This document shows positions 1 through 13,026 of a DNA stretch of 64,000 nucleotides, piece after piece. The DNA lies in assembly GCA_015350385.1 (NCBI GenBank), contig WNKI01000005.1:2192698-2256697 (forward strand), in the 5' to 3' direction. The stretch is from Aculops lycopersici (lineage: Eukaryota > Arthropoda > Arachnida > Trombidiformes > Eriophyidae). Positions within the stretch are counted from its first letter, which is position 1. Each line of letters opens with the position of its first letter. Both the position numbers and the translations under genes were made by a program. A model generated the notes under the pieces. That model did not search any database, was not told the origin of the DNA, and was given only the letters and a program-made list of their open reading frames with translations.

Positions 1-683
1 AGAGAGAGAGAGAGTAACGGAAATTGAGTGTCCATTGTCGTGCGAGTTGTTTGGTTGCTCGTTTTATGCCAGTTAATAATGCCCCTGGCCAAGCCAAACA
101 GCAACGACTTTTAAATGGCCCCTCGAAGCGGAAGCAATTGTATGAGTGGCGGGGTCATAGAAAAGCTCCAGTTTGCATAACTAAGAGAATGAGATACTGA
201 CACATTTGTCAGTTGAAGTTTCTCTCTCTAATAATCGTTTCCGTTTTACATTTCATGTTGCGGTTACGAATTACACAAACTCTACCACACACTGCGAACA
301 AGAAAGCAAAGTGGAAGAGTAGATTAAATGACATGAGCATCAATTGTTTTCAACTTGAGTTCACACAGTTTAGTTGGTCACACGCACAAATACAACTGAT
401 TGATTGACTCTCTCTCTCTTTCGCACTCTAGCGGATTGTCGGCAACCGCTCGCTGGCGTGCGCCTGGCGCACGAACAGGCGAACGTTGCAGCTAGCACAA
501 GGGTTCGTGAAAGTCAATTAAAATTATGAGTGAGGCGAGAATTATTGCGCCAAAATTATTGACTCGCCGGATAGTCATTTGGTTAGTCATTTGATAATCA
601 CGATGATGACGACGATGACTACTTCTATTCCTGCTCATTGGCGACGTCCGGTGATGATGCAACAACTTGGACCAATTGTTTGG
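1..683. other. Intergenic sequence, no gene seen
   Basis: The stretch begins with an (AG)n microsatellite at 1-14. It has no open frame with protein-like composition on either strand. Short CT and GA runs recur near 411-420. It leads into the TATA/Inr pair at 684-720. Confidence 0.5.
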
Positions 684-720
684 TATAAATACCGACGACC
701 AGTTGAACGACGACTCAGTT
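684..720 (+). promoter_or_regulatory. TATA plus initiator core promoter
   Basis: TATAAAT lies at 684-690 and the initiator-like TCAGTT at 715-720. The A at 717 is 33 nt from the first T of the TATA box, which is normal for arthropod RNA polymerase II core promoters. No coding frame follows directly, but a consensus donor lies 480 nt downstream at 1200. I infer a 5' noncoding exon, possibly belonging to the ARHGEF17 gene. RNA evidence would be needed to prove the link. Confidence 0.5.
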
Positions 721-1199
721 CAACGGGAGACTAGTGAGAGTTGAGGAAACGAAAGTCGCCAGTATCAGCCAGCACCACGAGTTTTGAGGAGGCGGAAAAG
801 AAAGAAGGAAAGCTTTATAAACCTCAAGCAAGCAACAAGAAGCCATAATACTATGTGTTTGGTATTGTCTGATATAAGTACATTCGCGAGTAGGAATCAA
901 TCTTAACGTTTGATGGTAGTGATTTTCCTGCAGTGGTTGTACTTATAACAGACCAACCATCATCGCCTAGCGACGTCCAAGAAGTTTTTAGGCTTAAGGC
1001 TTTCTGTAGGTCGTAGTTAAGTTAGCGACTTTCTCACACAGAGAGAGAGAGAGAGAGAGGGAGTTTTTTGTGTTTGTTTTACCGTTTGTGCTTGTTTCAA
1101 ATGCAAGATGTCGTTAGAGTCTGAGCGATTGTTTTGTTGAGTGCATAAGGCGAAGAAAATTTCCAGTGAGTATATTGTTTGAAAGTAATTTGTCTCAAG
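717..1199 (+). other. Candidate noncoding first exon
   Basis: This is the segment between the initiator at 715-720 and a full-consensus splice donor, AAG|GTAAGTAC, with GT at 1200-1201. A second donor-like site, CCA|GTGAGT, lies near 1165. The segment has a GA microsatellite around 1040-1060 and no long ATG-initiated frame. If it splices to an exon near 6828 or 7407, the NPC2-like gene at 1337-1993 would be nested antisense inside the intron. This is inferred from signals only. Confidence 0.3.
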
Positions 1200-1238
1200 G
1201 TAAGTACTTGACGAGTTAGTGAAAAGAAGAGTCTAGAT

Positions 1239-1244
1239 TTTATT
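1239..1244 (-). terminator. Poly(A) signal of NPC2-like gene
   Basis: AATAAA on the minus strand, about 95 nt past the stop codon of the NPC2-like gene. It is the first canonical hexamer downstream of that stop. Confidence 0.55.
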
Positions 1245-1336
1245 GCACTCAATTAAATTATAATTATCTCAGTCTCCACTTATCAGCATCATAAATAACT
1301 TTTCCTCTTGTGTCTCCCGAATAAAGTGCTCGATAT

Positions 1337-1993
1337 TCAGGCAGCTGGCTTCTTGCTCTTTTGGTGCTGCTTGTTGCGCGACGATCTCACCGGCGAGGGA
1401 TCAATAATTTTGGCTGCAATCTGGACGCAGGCTACAGTTTCTCCGTTTGTATTTGCAAGCGCATATCTTACCTTCACTGGGATTGCCGGGTAGTAGGGTT
1501 TAATCTCAAAGCTAGCTTTGTATTGGTAAAATTTGCCCGCTTTTATGGGGCACGAGGGCGAGATGGTAGATTTGCAAGGATCGGAGCGTTGTTCGGGAAA
1601 CTGCAACTCCCTTCCTCGCACAACTCCCTTGATGACCTCACTGAGTGAGCTAGCCTCAATTTTGGCTATAAAATCAGCCTCAACAGTGACATTTGTCCCG
1701 AGATTAATATTACATACTGTTCCATCTCCTGGACATGGAGTAATGCGAACCTCCTTGATATTTCTTGGCCCGCAATCGGTGAAGTTAACTTTAACACTTT
1801 GCTCCTTTGTTAAAATGATTGGTTGAGGTTTGCCCAATGTTGCGTTACTGGATCCATTTGGTTTCGTTGCGCACTGAGCCACCTGGCCACTGGCGGCCAA
1901 GATGGCAATTAGCAGTGCAGCCGACAGGCAGGCAGCTAGGGTTTTGCCGGCATGTTTACTGTTATTATTATTATTATTATCTACTTGCTCCAT
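1337..1993 (-). CDS. NPC2-like secreted ML-domain lipid-binding protein
   Basis: A 218-residue protein of the MD-2-related lipid-recognition (ML) family, whose members bind sterols or other lipids in a beta-sandwich cavity. It has an Asn run after the start, then a hydrophobic signal segment (about residues 15-42, ending near VAQC). Six cysteines follow in the NPC2 order: FTDCG, then the TPC and TVC pair, then DPC and PSC, and last VAC. The PYYPAIPVKV stretch and the downstream ANTNGE turn are also typical. The C-terminus is a basic Ser/Lys/Gln tail beyond the domain. ATG 1993 is chosen because the frame upstream lacks a signal peptide and starts without ATG. There is no intron in the coding region. 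Arthropod paralogues act in sterol traffic, immunity or chemosensing, and mite group 2 allergens share the fold. Which of these roles applies here cannot be read from sequence. Confidence 0.85.
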   Translation of the reverse strand: MEQVDNNNNNNSKHAGKTLAACLSAALLIAILAASGQVAQCATKPNGSSNATLGKPQPIILTKEQSVKVNFTDCGPRNIKEVRITPCPGDGTVCNINLGTNVTVEADFIAKIEASSLSEVIKGVVRGRELQFPEQRSDPCKSTISPSCPIKAGKFYQYKASFEIKPYYPAIPVKVRYALANTNGETVACVQIAAKIIDPSPVRSSRNKQHQKSKKPAA

Positions 1994-4900
1994 AACGAAA
2001 CTTGAGTGTTTCTTCGCTATTGTTTCAACTCCCTCTCTTGTTTGTATCCCAACTAAACACTTCTTTGATGATGCTATAAAAAGAGTGCAAACTACCTGTT
2101 GGATGTCTAGTTCTAAAAGACGAACCAAGTCGCGTCCCGAGCACGAGTTGGCTCGCCGCCGGTGGTGGTGGCGGCGGCGGCGTTCGATTCAAGCAAATCG
2201 ACAAGCCGGACTTTGCTCGTCGCGCTTCTTGTCTACTAATCTTACTTTCATTCTCATACCATCGAGGCTGTGGCCATGATCTCGCCAACTTGGCTCCTGG
2301 TCACTAACTCTAATGCGGCTCATACCGAGCAGCTGACTCGTAGCTTGCCGGCCGTGACCGTGAGATAGCCGACAGAGGTGGTGTTTGTTGTTAGAGCAAC
2401 GCCAGAGTTAGAAAGCGAACGAGTTGCTCTTCCATCTCTCTAGCTAGCCGATTCCACCCAACAGAGAAGAAGTCCACTGGCCACTGGACTCCTGCGCGTT
2501 CATTCACGGAAAAATGTGAAACAGGTTGTTGTCGAGACTCCGCCAACGAGCTTTCGCTCACCTGGTCAACGAGCGAGCGAGAGACCACTCTCTTCTTGCT
2601 GACCGCTTTCCTTGTTGCCAGTTTATCGTTAGCACGGCAACTTTTCTTTTTTTGAATATATCACCTTTGAGTCTATTACCCGAGCAGTATAATACAGCAG
2701 CTGCAACAACAACAACAAAAACAACTAGGCAAATTTCGGCCGACCCTCTCCCTTGCCAAACACAAAGCTGAAAATATAAATATAACCACCGAGAAGTGGC
2801 AAGCGTTTGGTCGCCATTTTGGGCGCCTGTCGTCGGCTGTGCTCTTTTGGCTTAATCTCGAGTCAGCAGTTTGGGCTTGGAAGTGGCGCCAACGATTGGA
2901 GTCTAAGAAGAAGAAGAGAGACGCCACCAAAATAGCAACCAGCGCCACCAGAATCGTTTTGCTCGATTTAGTGGGAAACGAACTAACTGAATTAGTCGGC
3001 TTCTCTGTCACTTTGTTTGCTGTCAATCCAATTGATTTCTAGTCGTCTCAATTCCCACTTGCTAAAGGGGAAAACAACGACAACCAACCGGCGCGCCAGC
3101 CAAGATAACAACAAGCATTCTTCGCCCCCGCAAACAAAAGTAGCCACCACCACGAGATCCAACAACAATCGCTCTCTTGACCCAACCAATTCGCCTTTTT
3201 GACTGTCCACCAAGAGTAGCGGCCAGTAAAGAGGCCAATTAATCAGCGCGAGATTTAGCCTCGAGTGGCCGAGCAACTTGCTGGTCCATTTGATAAGTCG
3301 GTCGGCTTCCTCTGCTCCACTTCCGGTTACTAGTGCGCTGCAATCAGGGAGAGAGGGAGAAGGAAACCCTTACGCACAGAAAGATAGCGACGACGAGTGT
3401 GACCGCGGCGAGAGGATAGCAGATATCGTCACACCAAGTTAGTGGTCAGCTGGGATTCTAACTAGCGAGAGCTGGACCGCTCGTTGGCAAGACCGTTGCG
3501 ACAATTGACGCAAGCCGCTAGCTTGCCAACGAAGAAATCTCCACCAACTTTGACCTCCACAATAAATCACTGGGTCACTCGTGTTGTTGTTGGTATTGTT
3601 GTTTTCGCTTCCTCAACTTTCTCCCTTCCCCCTCTTTTACGAAGCTCGAATGTTACCACTTCTTTTAATGCCGTCTCCTCGCTCAAAGTCTTCGGTGTTT
3701 GGGGCATCGTTGAGTTGTGTTGCGTTGCGTCGCGTCGCGTCGAACTCGCTCTGCAAGCATGACAAATGGATCTAAAAGCAAAGCCACTCGCTAGCTGGCT
3801 TGCCAACCAAATATCTTCGATACATTCTCTCTATTTCCCCCTCTCTTCTACAAGAGCAACGCGAGCTAAAATTCCACTTGTGAGAGCGCAAATTATATTG
3901 GCCCTTTTGTTACAAACGACGACGCTGACGACGATTACCGCCACGCGATCCACCAAAGAGACCAATACGAGAGGCAAATCGCACATATCGACCATATCAA
4001 AGCCAAGTGTTGGCCATAAATTATTGAATGGCCGCTTGAACTTCCGGTTGCTTTGTTTGTGGCTCTGCTTTGCGTTTGGCCTTTCGCCTTGTGCTTTTGC
4101 TTCTCTTGGAGGAACTAGAGAGCCAAAGGCAAAGTTGGCGGTTGTTAGTGTTGCCTTCTTGCTAGTTGTCAGTCTTCTCTCTTCTATTGGGCATGATTCG
4201 CCGAGCCACCAGCTCCCCTGCTAGCAGCAATGAGATTGAAGAGAATAAAAGACACGGTAGATGTAACTGAGTGCGAGACTTTCACCGAAATTTACTCCCT
4301 CTACTTTATGAGGCTAACGTCACTCAAAAAGTCTACTCGCTTGGTGATCGCGTTAAAATCTCTCGCGAGTATCGAGAGACTTGGGGCTGCGGTGACACTT
4401 TGGCTTCTGCTTCAATCCCAGTCTCCGTCTTCCCTTTAAAACTCTCGCCAGTTTCTCGTTGTGTTGCTTTGGCTCACCGCTGACTTTTGGGTCTATCATC
4501 TAGCAAAACAAATCGTAACAAATTGTAACCATCGACTCGATGGACGCAAAGATGACGAACGTCATGCTCGCAAACTGAACCGCCGCGAGATAGGGATAGC
4601 AGCGAACTGAAGAGCATTCGGTCGGCCACTAACCAGCCGGCCACCGATGCTCGCTTGGCGGCGACTTCCGCCCTTCTCATTCTCATTCTTCCGCTCCCTC
4701 TTCTTCCTCTTCGCTTGCCAATCGAGATAAAAGCGATGGAGCTAGGAAGCAACATAGAGGAAGCAACAGCGAGGGAGACGATTGACAAATGAAAGAGCAG
4801 TACCTCTACTTACAGCTGCAGCTGCGACAGCGAGTAGTGGTGGCGAGCAACTGTCGGTTTCAGTGTTGACGGTAGCCGGCGCTTCTGCTCAGCTGCTGCT

Positions 4901-7406
4901 AATAAGTGGCCAGCAGTAGGGTAGCCTTCGAGTGTTGGGTTTCAGCGCAAGCAAAGTACAGTGAGTTTGGCCATCTTGTCTTGTTTCTCCATTGCCTTTG
5001 CTCCTTTGCTCGAAGTCAATTGGGCGACAAACGGACAGATAGACAGACAGACTGACTGTCCGCCCAACACACTAACTAACCGGCAGAACGACTGATCGAC
5101 CGACGGACTGACTGACTCGCTCACCTGGCGGCCGTCTTCTCGGTCTCGGTATCGGTCTCGCTGGCGCTGCTCGCATCTGAAGTTGGCCGGCCAAAAAGCA
5201 TAAAAGCGTTAAAAGTATGAGCAAAAAGGCGACACTGGCGCGCCTCGTCTCGCCTCTAGTGCAAGTCGAAGCTGCAATTGGCTTCACTTGGACCATTAGC
5301 TGCGCTTGCGAACACAACGAGAGCGTAGCGGAGTCATGATTTAGTATTATTATTATTATTGACACACCATCAATAGGCGACTTTCGTCGCTGTGTCACTT
5401 TGGCTCGTTGAGTTGCCTTAGCGTGAGAAGGAAGAGCCTCGAATTGAGCCACGAAAGTGGAGACAGAGGGAGAATTCAATTTGCTTGATTGTCGGCGTTT
5501 GACTAGCGAGTTAATTCAAGCCAATTGTTCGCGGTCTTTCCTTTTGCTTCTGCTGCTCGGCAACTATCGTTCTCGCCGCGCCGCCCGCCTTCTGCCAGGT
5601 TGCGCAACTAGCTAGCTAGCTTGCCAGCCAGCGCCAGCCTGCCGGTCAGGTAGGTCAAAAGTGTTCGCTTATTGCCATTAGCCTGCTGTTAACTATCTCG
5701 CTCTTTTGGTCTCTCGTGTGTTTAGTAGGGGAACGAGGAGAGTGGCAGCAGATAGCTAACAGCGACTCCATCTCGAGTGGCGTCGCATCTTTTGCTCTGG
5801 CGGAGAAACTCGCGGAAATCATTCGTCGCCGAGCTCATTGCTGCTACGAAGACGACTACATTGCGACGACTACCACTAATACCCTCACTGCAACTGCCGC
5901 GACGACGACCACGACGACGACTACCACGATCTCGGCGAGGCCACGACCGCACTAAAGTTTAGCGCAACCAGAGCCTGAGCCCCGAGACTTTCAGAGCTTC
6001 GAGTGGAGGCAGGAGGATAGCGGCAGACACAATAATAATATTAGCGCTCATATCTCAGCTATTTGCTCATCGTCTTCTTATTCTTCTACTTCTCATTTGT
6101 CCGCTTGCATCAGTTCGCTTGCTATCCCCAGAGCGGGAGCAGTAACAGCAGCAGCAGCGCCAATGGAAGCAACAGAAACCACGTAAATGAGCTTATTTGC
6201 CTCCAATCCAACTGCCGCGACGTCAACACAACAAACCCATCGACAGTTACCGAGAATCTAGGCGCCGGAACACGAGACACTAGTGAGCGACTAGACTTTC
6301 GGCAACTTGAAGGCCAAAGTGGATGTTGGACCTTAAACTTGAAAATGTTGGCGCGTTAGTGTGGCGCTCACTTGCTCTGCTTCTACCGCTGTTGCCGTTG
6401 CTGTTAACTTGTGCCGCCAGCTTCTTCAAAGGATTGACTCCAACCGCTCAAGAGCCTCGAGGTCTCAAGTGAGCGGCGGTCAGGTAGGCAGAGCGCAGCT
6501 CGCTGGAGTTAGCGCGAGCCAATGGCAATGGCAATGGCAATGGCAATGGCAATAGAAAGAGCGGGGGCTAGGGAGAGTCAGAGTGTGCGACTCAACACAG
6601 GCTAATGGAAATGCCGCTAGTTTGCCAGCGACTGTGCTACCAAATTGAATGGCGCACTTTTCGGGCCGCCACACGTCGCTTGCGGCGGCGCACAGTGAGA
6701 GTGCGCTGCACCTAGCGACTCTCGCTCGTCGAGATAGAAAATCGCTAGGCACCGGCGCCGCACAAGATCCCGATGCGCTCGAGGTCCGCCGCCAAGTTGA
6801 GCTGGCCAACTTTACACTCTCTTGCAGTTGTTCCTGTTGTCAGATTCACAGTCAGACTGAAGCTAACTGACTAGCTAGCTATCTAGCGTGAGATACTAAA
6901 CTAAAGCGGCGTAGATTGTTTCGCGAGTTGAGAGTTCAGTTTGTTCTATGCTCTCGAGTGCCAAGAGTTGGACACTAGAGTAGCGAGATGCTGGGACGTT
7001 TAAATTTAAAAAAGAGCCAGTAAAAGTGAGACTGAGTAAAGAAAGACTGGAGATTGCTTTAGATTGGCCCGAGGAGTGAGCAAGTTTCGCTTACTGTTGC
7101 GATGGCAATGGAGGTGGAAGTGGCTAAGTGAGAGTGTAGATGAAAATGGTATTGAGCTAAACTGAGATGCAATGAGATGGATTGAGATACAGAATGAGCT
7201 GAGCTCAGTTTAGACAACAGCAACTGCAACCACGGAGGCGCCAACCGGAAGGTCAAAACACGAAGCAGAAACCGAATCCCCTCCCCTCAAGTCGCCTGAA
7301 AGTTGGAAGTCGAGTCTAGATTTTTCATTGAAACAAAAGACCGGAACAAACAAGAAAGCGAGTTAAGAATTTACCTGCTCATCTGCGAGCTTCCGGTCCA
7401 AGCGAC
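1994..7406. other. Long GA/CT-rich noncoding region upstream of ARHGEF17
   Basis: About 5.4 kb without a convincing protein. The open frames here are short, low-complexity shadows of purine-rich, CAA/CAG and CGA/ACG repeats. It probably holds the NPC2-like promoter (leftward) and alternative 5' exons of ARHGEF17 (rightward). Candidate + strand donors are CAG|GTAGGT with GT at 5650 and CAG|GTAGGC with GT at 6484. A good acceptor, CTCTTGCAG, ends at 6827, so an untranslated exon could begin at 6828 and run into the ATG at 7407. A hexanucleotide run, (ATGGCA)n, lies at 6520-6553. The 10-mer TAGCTTGCCA occurs at 3519, 5617 and, beyond this region, 10304. Confidence 0.4.
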
Positions 7407-8884
7407 ATGATGTCGCCCATCGACGAGTTGGGACAGCAGCAGCAGCAGCAAGTTAGTGCTCAAAACCAACAGCAGCAGCAGCAAAGCAATCAACACCAAC
7501 TAATTGAATTGGCCGCGAGCCGAAGTGAGCAGCAATCGAATCCAATTAACCTCCAGCAGCAAGCGCAAGTTGGCCTTTCAAATGACGCGTCGCAAGTTCA
7601 GCAGCAGCAGCAGCAAGCTCAAGTTGTTGGCTGCTCAAGTCCAGCGGCCGCAAATTCGGTGAGTCACTCTAATTCCAACAAGTTGTCGGCTAGCGGATCG
7701 ATCACGTCGCTCGCTAGCTTTCCCGACGGCCGGTGGTTCGTTTGGCTGAGAGTTTGGAGCTCCTCGAGTCGAGAGCCATAGTTTTCTCGTTGCAGCAAAG
7801 ACTCTTGAGTTGAGTGTGAAATTTTATCAAGTGATTCATCTTGAGGCCAATGAAAATTATCCTCCACGGCTCGAGTTTCTCTCGACGCTTTGGCTTGCTG
7901 AAGTGACGGAGAGCAAGTGAGTCGCGGTTTCTACTCTGTGATCATAAGTTAGGGCTGCACTATAATTTATATATATATATATATAAATATACGTATATAA
8001 GAAGAGTTGCTCAAGTCAAAATTCTAACCGAAGAAGCTCAAAGCCAGAAGCGGAAGTTGATTGATAATAGATTCACGTCTGGCTCACTTCCGGCGGTCGG
8101 CAGCCGGGAGCCAGCTGACAAGCTCGCTTCCAGTTGACCGACCGCGAACTTGTCGGCCGCGAACTGTGTGTTTGTGGTCAGCTTTCAGAGATAGTCGCTT
8201 GGTTGGTTTGAGTGCAAGTGGCGAGCCAGTGAGCTTGTCAGTCGATGGCTCGGCGAATCCGTGAGTCACTAAACGAGTCGGCACTCTAACCACCACCGCA
8301 ACCAGGATCATCTGCTGACCTGGCGATGCGCAAGCGGGAATTATAATTTCAGATCCGCAACCAAGATCGCCGCTGGTTAGCTTGGTGGCAAAAGTCAAAG
8401 CTTGATTTGCATATCTTGCCCGGAAAACTATGTGGCAGTGGCGAGAGTGAATTAAAATTTAGTGAGCATGATATCTGCTTAAGCAAAACTACTCACTGAT
8501 AGACAGACTAACTTTATTAGCCGACTAAAGGAAAGTCAATGCAACAACAATAACATCAACATCAACTTTGAGCGAAACTGCAACTGCAATGGAACTCCCA
8601 TCATCTGGTCGCTCGCATTCGGAAAAGCCTCCATGGGAGAGACGCAATGAGAGCAAGCAAGTCAATTGGCGCTAAACTTGATCTCGCGAGTTGCTCACGA
8701 TGTCAAAGTCTCCGTCTTGCCATCGGAAGCCCGAGACTGCGGCCTCAAGTCGATGATTAGGATGACGCAAGCGGCTAATCCCGTCGAGACGACTCCATGT
8801 CTTTGCTTTAGTAGCGTCGTCGTCGTCGTCGATTGCAGCTTTGCACAACATGGCCACACCGAGGCCAGCGACCAATTCGAACTC

Positions 8885-8923
<39 letters not shown>

Positions 8924-11900
8924 AAGAGATTTTTCATCCTATCGTCGCCATGCCTCCGAACGGCCGGTAACATTCAAGTGCACTCTCGACGGCAGTCAGC
9001 AAGCGGCACCGTGAATGCCTCTAGTCCCATATGCTTCGTTGCGTCTGATTTGTTGGGACAGCTCCAGTATGGATACAAAGCGAGACGGAACACGAAGAGT
9101 TGCATTAAAACAACAGCGAGGCAACTGATCTGCGCTTTTGCCACAACCAAACCGAAACCAAACACCCGACCGGATAACTAGTTCACGCCCACCAGTCTAT
9201 CATGTCTTTTAGCAAAATAGTTGCGGCGGAATGTCGGCTCAGCGGGATCTCCTACTCAGTGAGCTTAAAAATCCAATGTGATCCTCCGGCGAGCAGATGG
9301 ATATGTTGTGTCGTTTCGTTTCCCGTCCGTTTGCCTAAACGTAAGGTCTCTCTACGAATCCAATTCGATGGACCCATTGAGTAGAGCTTGAAAAATCGAG
9401 CCTCTGAAATTGGGATCACGATTTTGGGGTTTTGGGAGCTCCAAGTTTGAAGCGCAACTTCCCCCCCCCCCTCAGTCCAGGTAATTTTCTCGCGCGCTCA
9501 ACTCCAGCCGACTCTCCAGTCTTCGGACTCGGAGTAGCTGTAGTCTATGTGTGTATCTGTGTATGTTAGTCTACTTCAATTGACGCGGATAACATGCAAA
9601 GTATTAGATGCGCAAACTAGCAGGGGATTTCCGCATATCCGCCAAAACCAATAGACAAACTTGAACTTGTTTACTCTCACTCACTCTCTCCCCCTGAGTT
9701 TAGGTTTCTTGCCAAGCGAGCGATCGAGCAAGAGACTAAACAAAATTCCGCGAGTTCATTGGGTTTCTGGGTCGCCAACTTCCGGTCTACGTCAATCGGC
9801 GCGCCGCAACTAGCTGGTGAGCGAGCGATGACAGCAGCAGCAGCAGCAGCAACAACAACAACAGCAACAACAATAGCAGCAGGCAGACTGGGAACTCATC
9901 GACGTTTGGCGGTGTCTCTGCTGCTTTTGCGTCGTTGAGTTTATATTCTAGACTTTGGACTGCCGGTGGGCGCTTCAAGCGAGCGATAGTCGAACCAAAT
10001 GTCTTTGCTCGCCGGGCGGCCGCTTGGCCGACCTCGCACTTCAAAGGGCAGAGCCCAGTTGCCTCTAGCTGTCGCTAGGGGAAAACTCGCTTATCCTGCA
10101 TGCTATTCTATTCCTAGTTGTAGATTCCCGTGCACGGGCCGCACAAACAAGTGGCTCTAGCTCGCTGACGATCAATTGTTTGCTGGGCCACAACAGCTAC
10201 AGCTACAGCAACAGCAACAACCTCCAGCCTTCCCAGCCGCATAACCTTTTGACCGATTTGTGTGCAAGAGCTCGTCGTCCATTTTAGTCGGTCTAAGCGC
10301 AACTAGCTTGCCAATCGCTCGCTGGCCCACTACAAGCTAGCCAATGTAGTCGGACGTAAATTAGATGCAAGTTCATCATTCTGCATTTGTACTGGTGGTG
10401 GTGGTGGAGGTGGAGGCGGCGGCGGCATAATAATGCAAACACACAAGCTGCATGTTAATCAATGAGCATGTTGCCATCGTGTAGATCTAGTTTGCCGAAT
10501 CCTTTGTTTCCCCGTTCGGCTAAGTCGCCGCTTAAGTATCTTCGGCTCCATGGATCTCCGTCGTCCACAGTTTAGTTGGCCGACTTTTCAATGGCGTAAC
10601 ATGGATTCTCCTCTCTCAAAGTTTACGGATAAAAAAGGGCGCCTCAAATTCAATTGGCTCTGCCATTCTATTGCTAGTCTCACGCTCACTCTCATTCTAC
10701 TGACCAACGATAAGAACCCAAAGGCACACAAAAATAGTTTGTTTTTCAAATTGTGGGCCAATTTGCTAGCTACTGTATCCCACTATGTGCGGCTGCCAAA
10801 AGAGCAATTGTCTGGATTGTTCTGCTGAGCAGCGGCGGCCGAGCCCATTGGTTCGGTGGCGATGGCTGCGACGGCAACAGCGGCTAAACAGTGAGAGCTT
10901 ACGTAACAATCTGCTTCCGTCGATTTGTGATCGTAGTCCATATGCTTTCCACTTTATTTGGCCCCAATGCTTAGAGAGAGAGAGAGAAACGAAACACGAA
11001 CCGACCAAACAAGTGGGCGTATAAATCATCCTATTACTCTGGTTTTGTCTTCGATGGGCAACCATTTTAGTCCCTAAATCCCGACAAAAACTTTCCCATA
11101 TTTCACTGGTCACTTTCTCCTCTTGCAGGCCACTAGATAAGACTTAAGTTTAGCTTTCTCCTCTCGCCTTCCTTTGGCCTTTAACTTCAAAAAGAAACGC
11201 TCTCTTTTAGCGTCCAAACGGAAGCGTTTTAACTCAATGCGCTCAATTAAGCCAATGGAATGTCCCATCAATCCGGCGCAAGAAGAACAACGGTGCTGCC
11301 ACTAACAATCGAGAGGCTAACCCTTTTGTAATTCCTCCAAATCCGTTCAAATAAAAATTTCCGACCAACAAACACCAATGTTGCTTAAAATCAAGCAGGA
11401 CACACGAACTCATGTGGTCGGCGAGCTCTACGACACCGAAAGAAGCTACGTCGAGTCGTTGCAAATTCTCGTCGAGGTAAGTTTTTCCCCTTCTTTTCTC
11501 TTTCCCTCTCACAAGAAATTAAACTTTAACTCTGCTCATTTGTTGCCTCTAGAGCCGAAGATCACTAATTGACCAATAACTAATAAATTGTCTCCTCCAT
11601 TCGTTAAATTAAATTTTGCCCCCGAAACGAATAGAAATATATGAAGCCGCTCAAGAGTTTGGATAGCAATAAGACATTGATCGAGTCCAATTTAGTTGAT
11701 GAAATCTTTTACACTATTCCCGAGATCCTGCAACATCACGAGAATTTTCTCTCCGCTTTGCAGGATCGTCTCTCGTCCGATTGGGACTCTAGTCAGGTGA
11801 TAGGAAATGTTTTCACAGAAGCGGTAAGTGTATTAATGTTATGTGGGCCGCCAAATGACTGGTGCACCGACACAACCACCACCAACTCACAGTCAATGAT

Positions 11901-12724
11901 GATCCATATTTGTGAGGCTTTTATTATTTCAATTACCTGCAACTGGCGCTGTTTTTGTCTTCTTGCTCAGGCGCAGGTAATTGAATTGATGATGATGAAT
12001 TGCGAGTGGTGATAATAAAGTAAAAAGAACAACAACAACAACAACAAGAGATTAACTCGCTCCCATGAGATCGATTCTCCCATTCGATACCGCAACTTAA
12101 CGCAAACCAAAATGAACAAACAACGAAAACACAGTTCACAAACCAACAAATTATTGATACTTACACTGCATTCATAAACAACTGGAAAAATGCCCGCCAA
12201 GCCATCAAGTTGGCCATCCAGGCGAAGCCGGCTTTTGAACGGTTTCTCGAGGTGAGTGCTCATTTCTCTGTTTGGAAATATCACACTCACACGAATTGTG
12301 AGTGAGATCCAAGTACCATTTTACCTGGTCTCCTAGATTTAGTTTCTATTGATTGTTGTGTGATGAGATAATAGTCGGTATTTAACTTGCAAGCACTTTT
12401 CTTACCAGAACCAACTAACCCGCCCGCTGCCCGAAACAAACAAACACACACACACACACAGGCCATGTCGCGCGAGCACAGGAATAAGCTGACACTCGAC
12501 GCCCTACTTATAATGCCCGTTCAGAGGATTCCCAGGTACGAGTTGCTCATTAAGGTAAGTATTAGCTGGCCATCTACTTTTAGTTTAAGTGGACGGGAGC
12601 GACGCTTTGGCTGGTGCATCAAACTCGAATCGTCCAATCGGCCGGCCGGCCGGCCAGCCGAAGGAACGAGACTAGATGGCACAACAAAAGTGCAACTCAT
12701 TAATTGGACTCAGCCAGCCAACAT

Positions 12725-12761
<37 letters not shown>

Positions 12762-12977
12762 GGCGGACGACGACGTACGTCGTCCTACTACTACTACTTA
12801 CTAGTTCGCGTCTACGAACGACAAACTAACCTTACCTTCCTTACCTACGTCGTACGTAACNNNNNNNNNNNNNNNNNNNNGTAACGTAACGTAACGTAAC
12901 GTAACGTAACGTAACGTAACGTAACGTAACGTAACGTAACGTAACGTACGTACGTACGTACGTACGACGACGACGAC

Positions 12978-13026
<49 letters not shown>

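Noticed and set aside
3766..4224. 152-codon open frame upstream of ARHGEF17
   Set aside because: Its composition follows local repeats. There is no domain, a hydrophobic stretch sits only at an implausible place, and other frames on both strands are equally long here.
7967..7989. TA-rich palindrome as a promoter TATA box
   Set aside because: It is a dinucleotide microsatellite within an intron, with no initiator at suitable spacing.
8666..9181. 171-codon frame in the ARHGEF17 intron
   Set aside because: It runs through a GA microsatellite that encodes Arg-Glu repeats, and nothing on either side resembles a protein family.
9787..10044. Frame with a long Leu run on the minus strand
   Set aside because: It is a shadow of CAG/CAA repeats, which on the + strand could equally give Gln or Ala. 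There is no signal peptide arrangement or homology.
12881..12947. GTAAC array as a telomere remnant
   Set aside because: Arthropod telomere repeats are TTAGG-type. GTAAC in any rotation or complement does not match, and the array is inside an intron.
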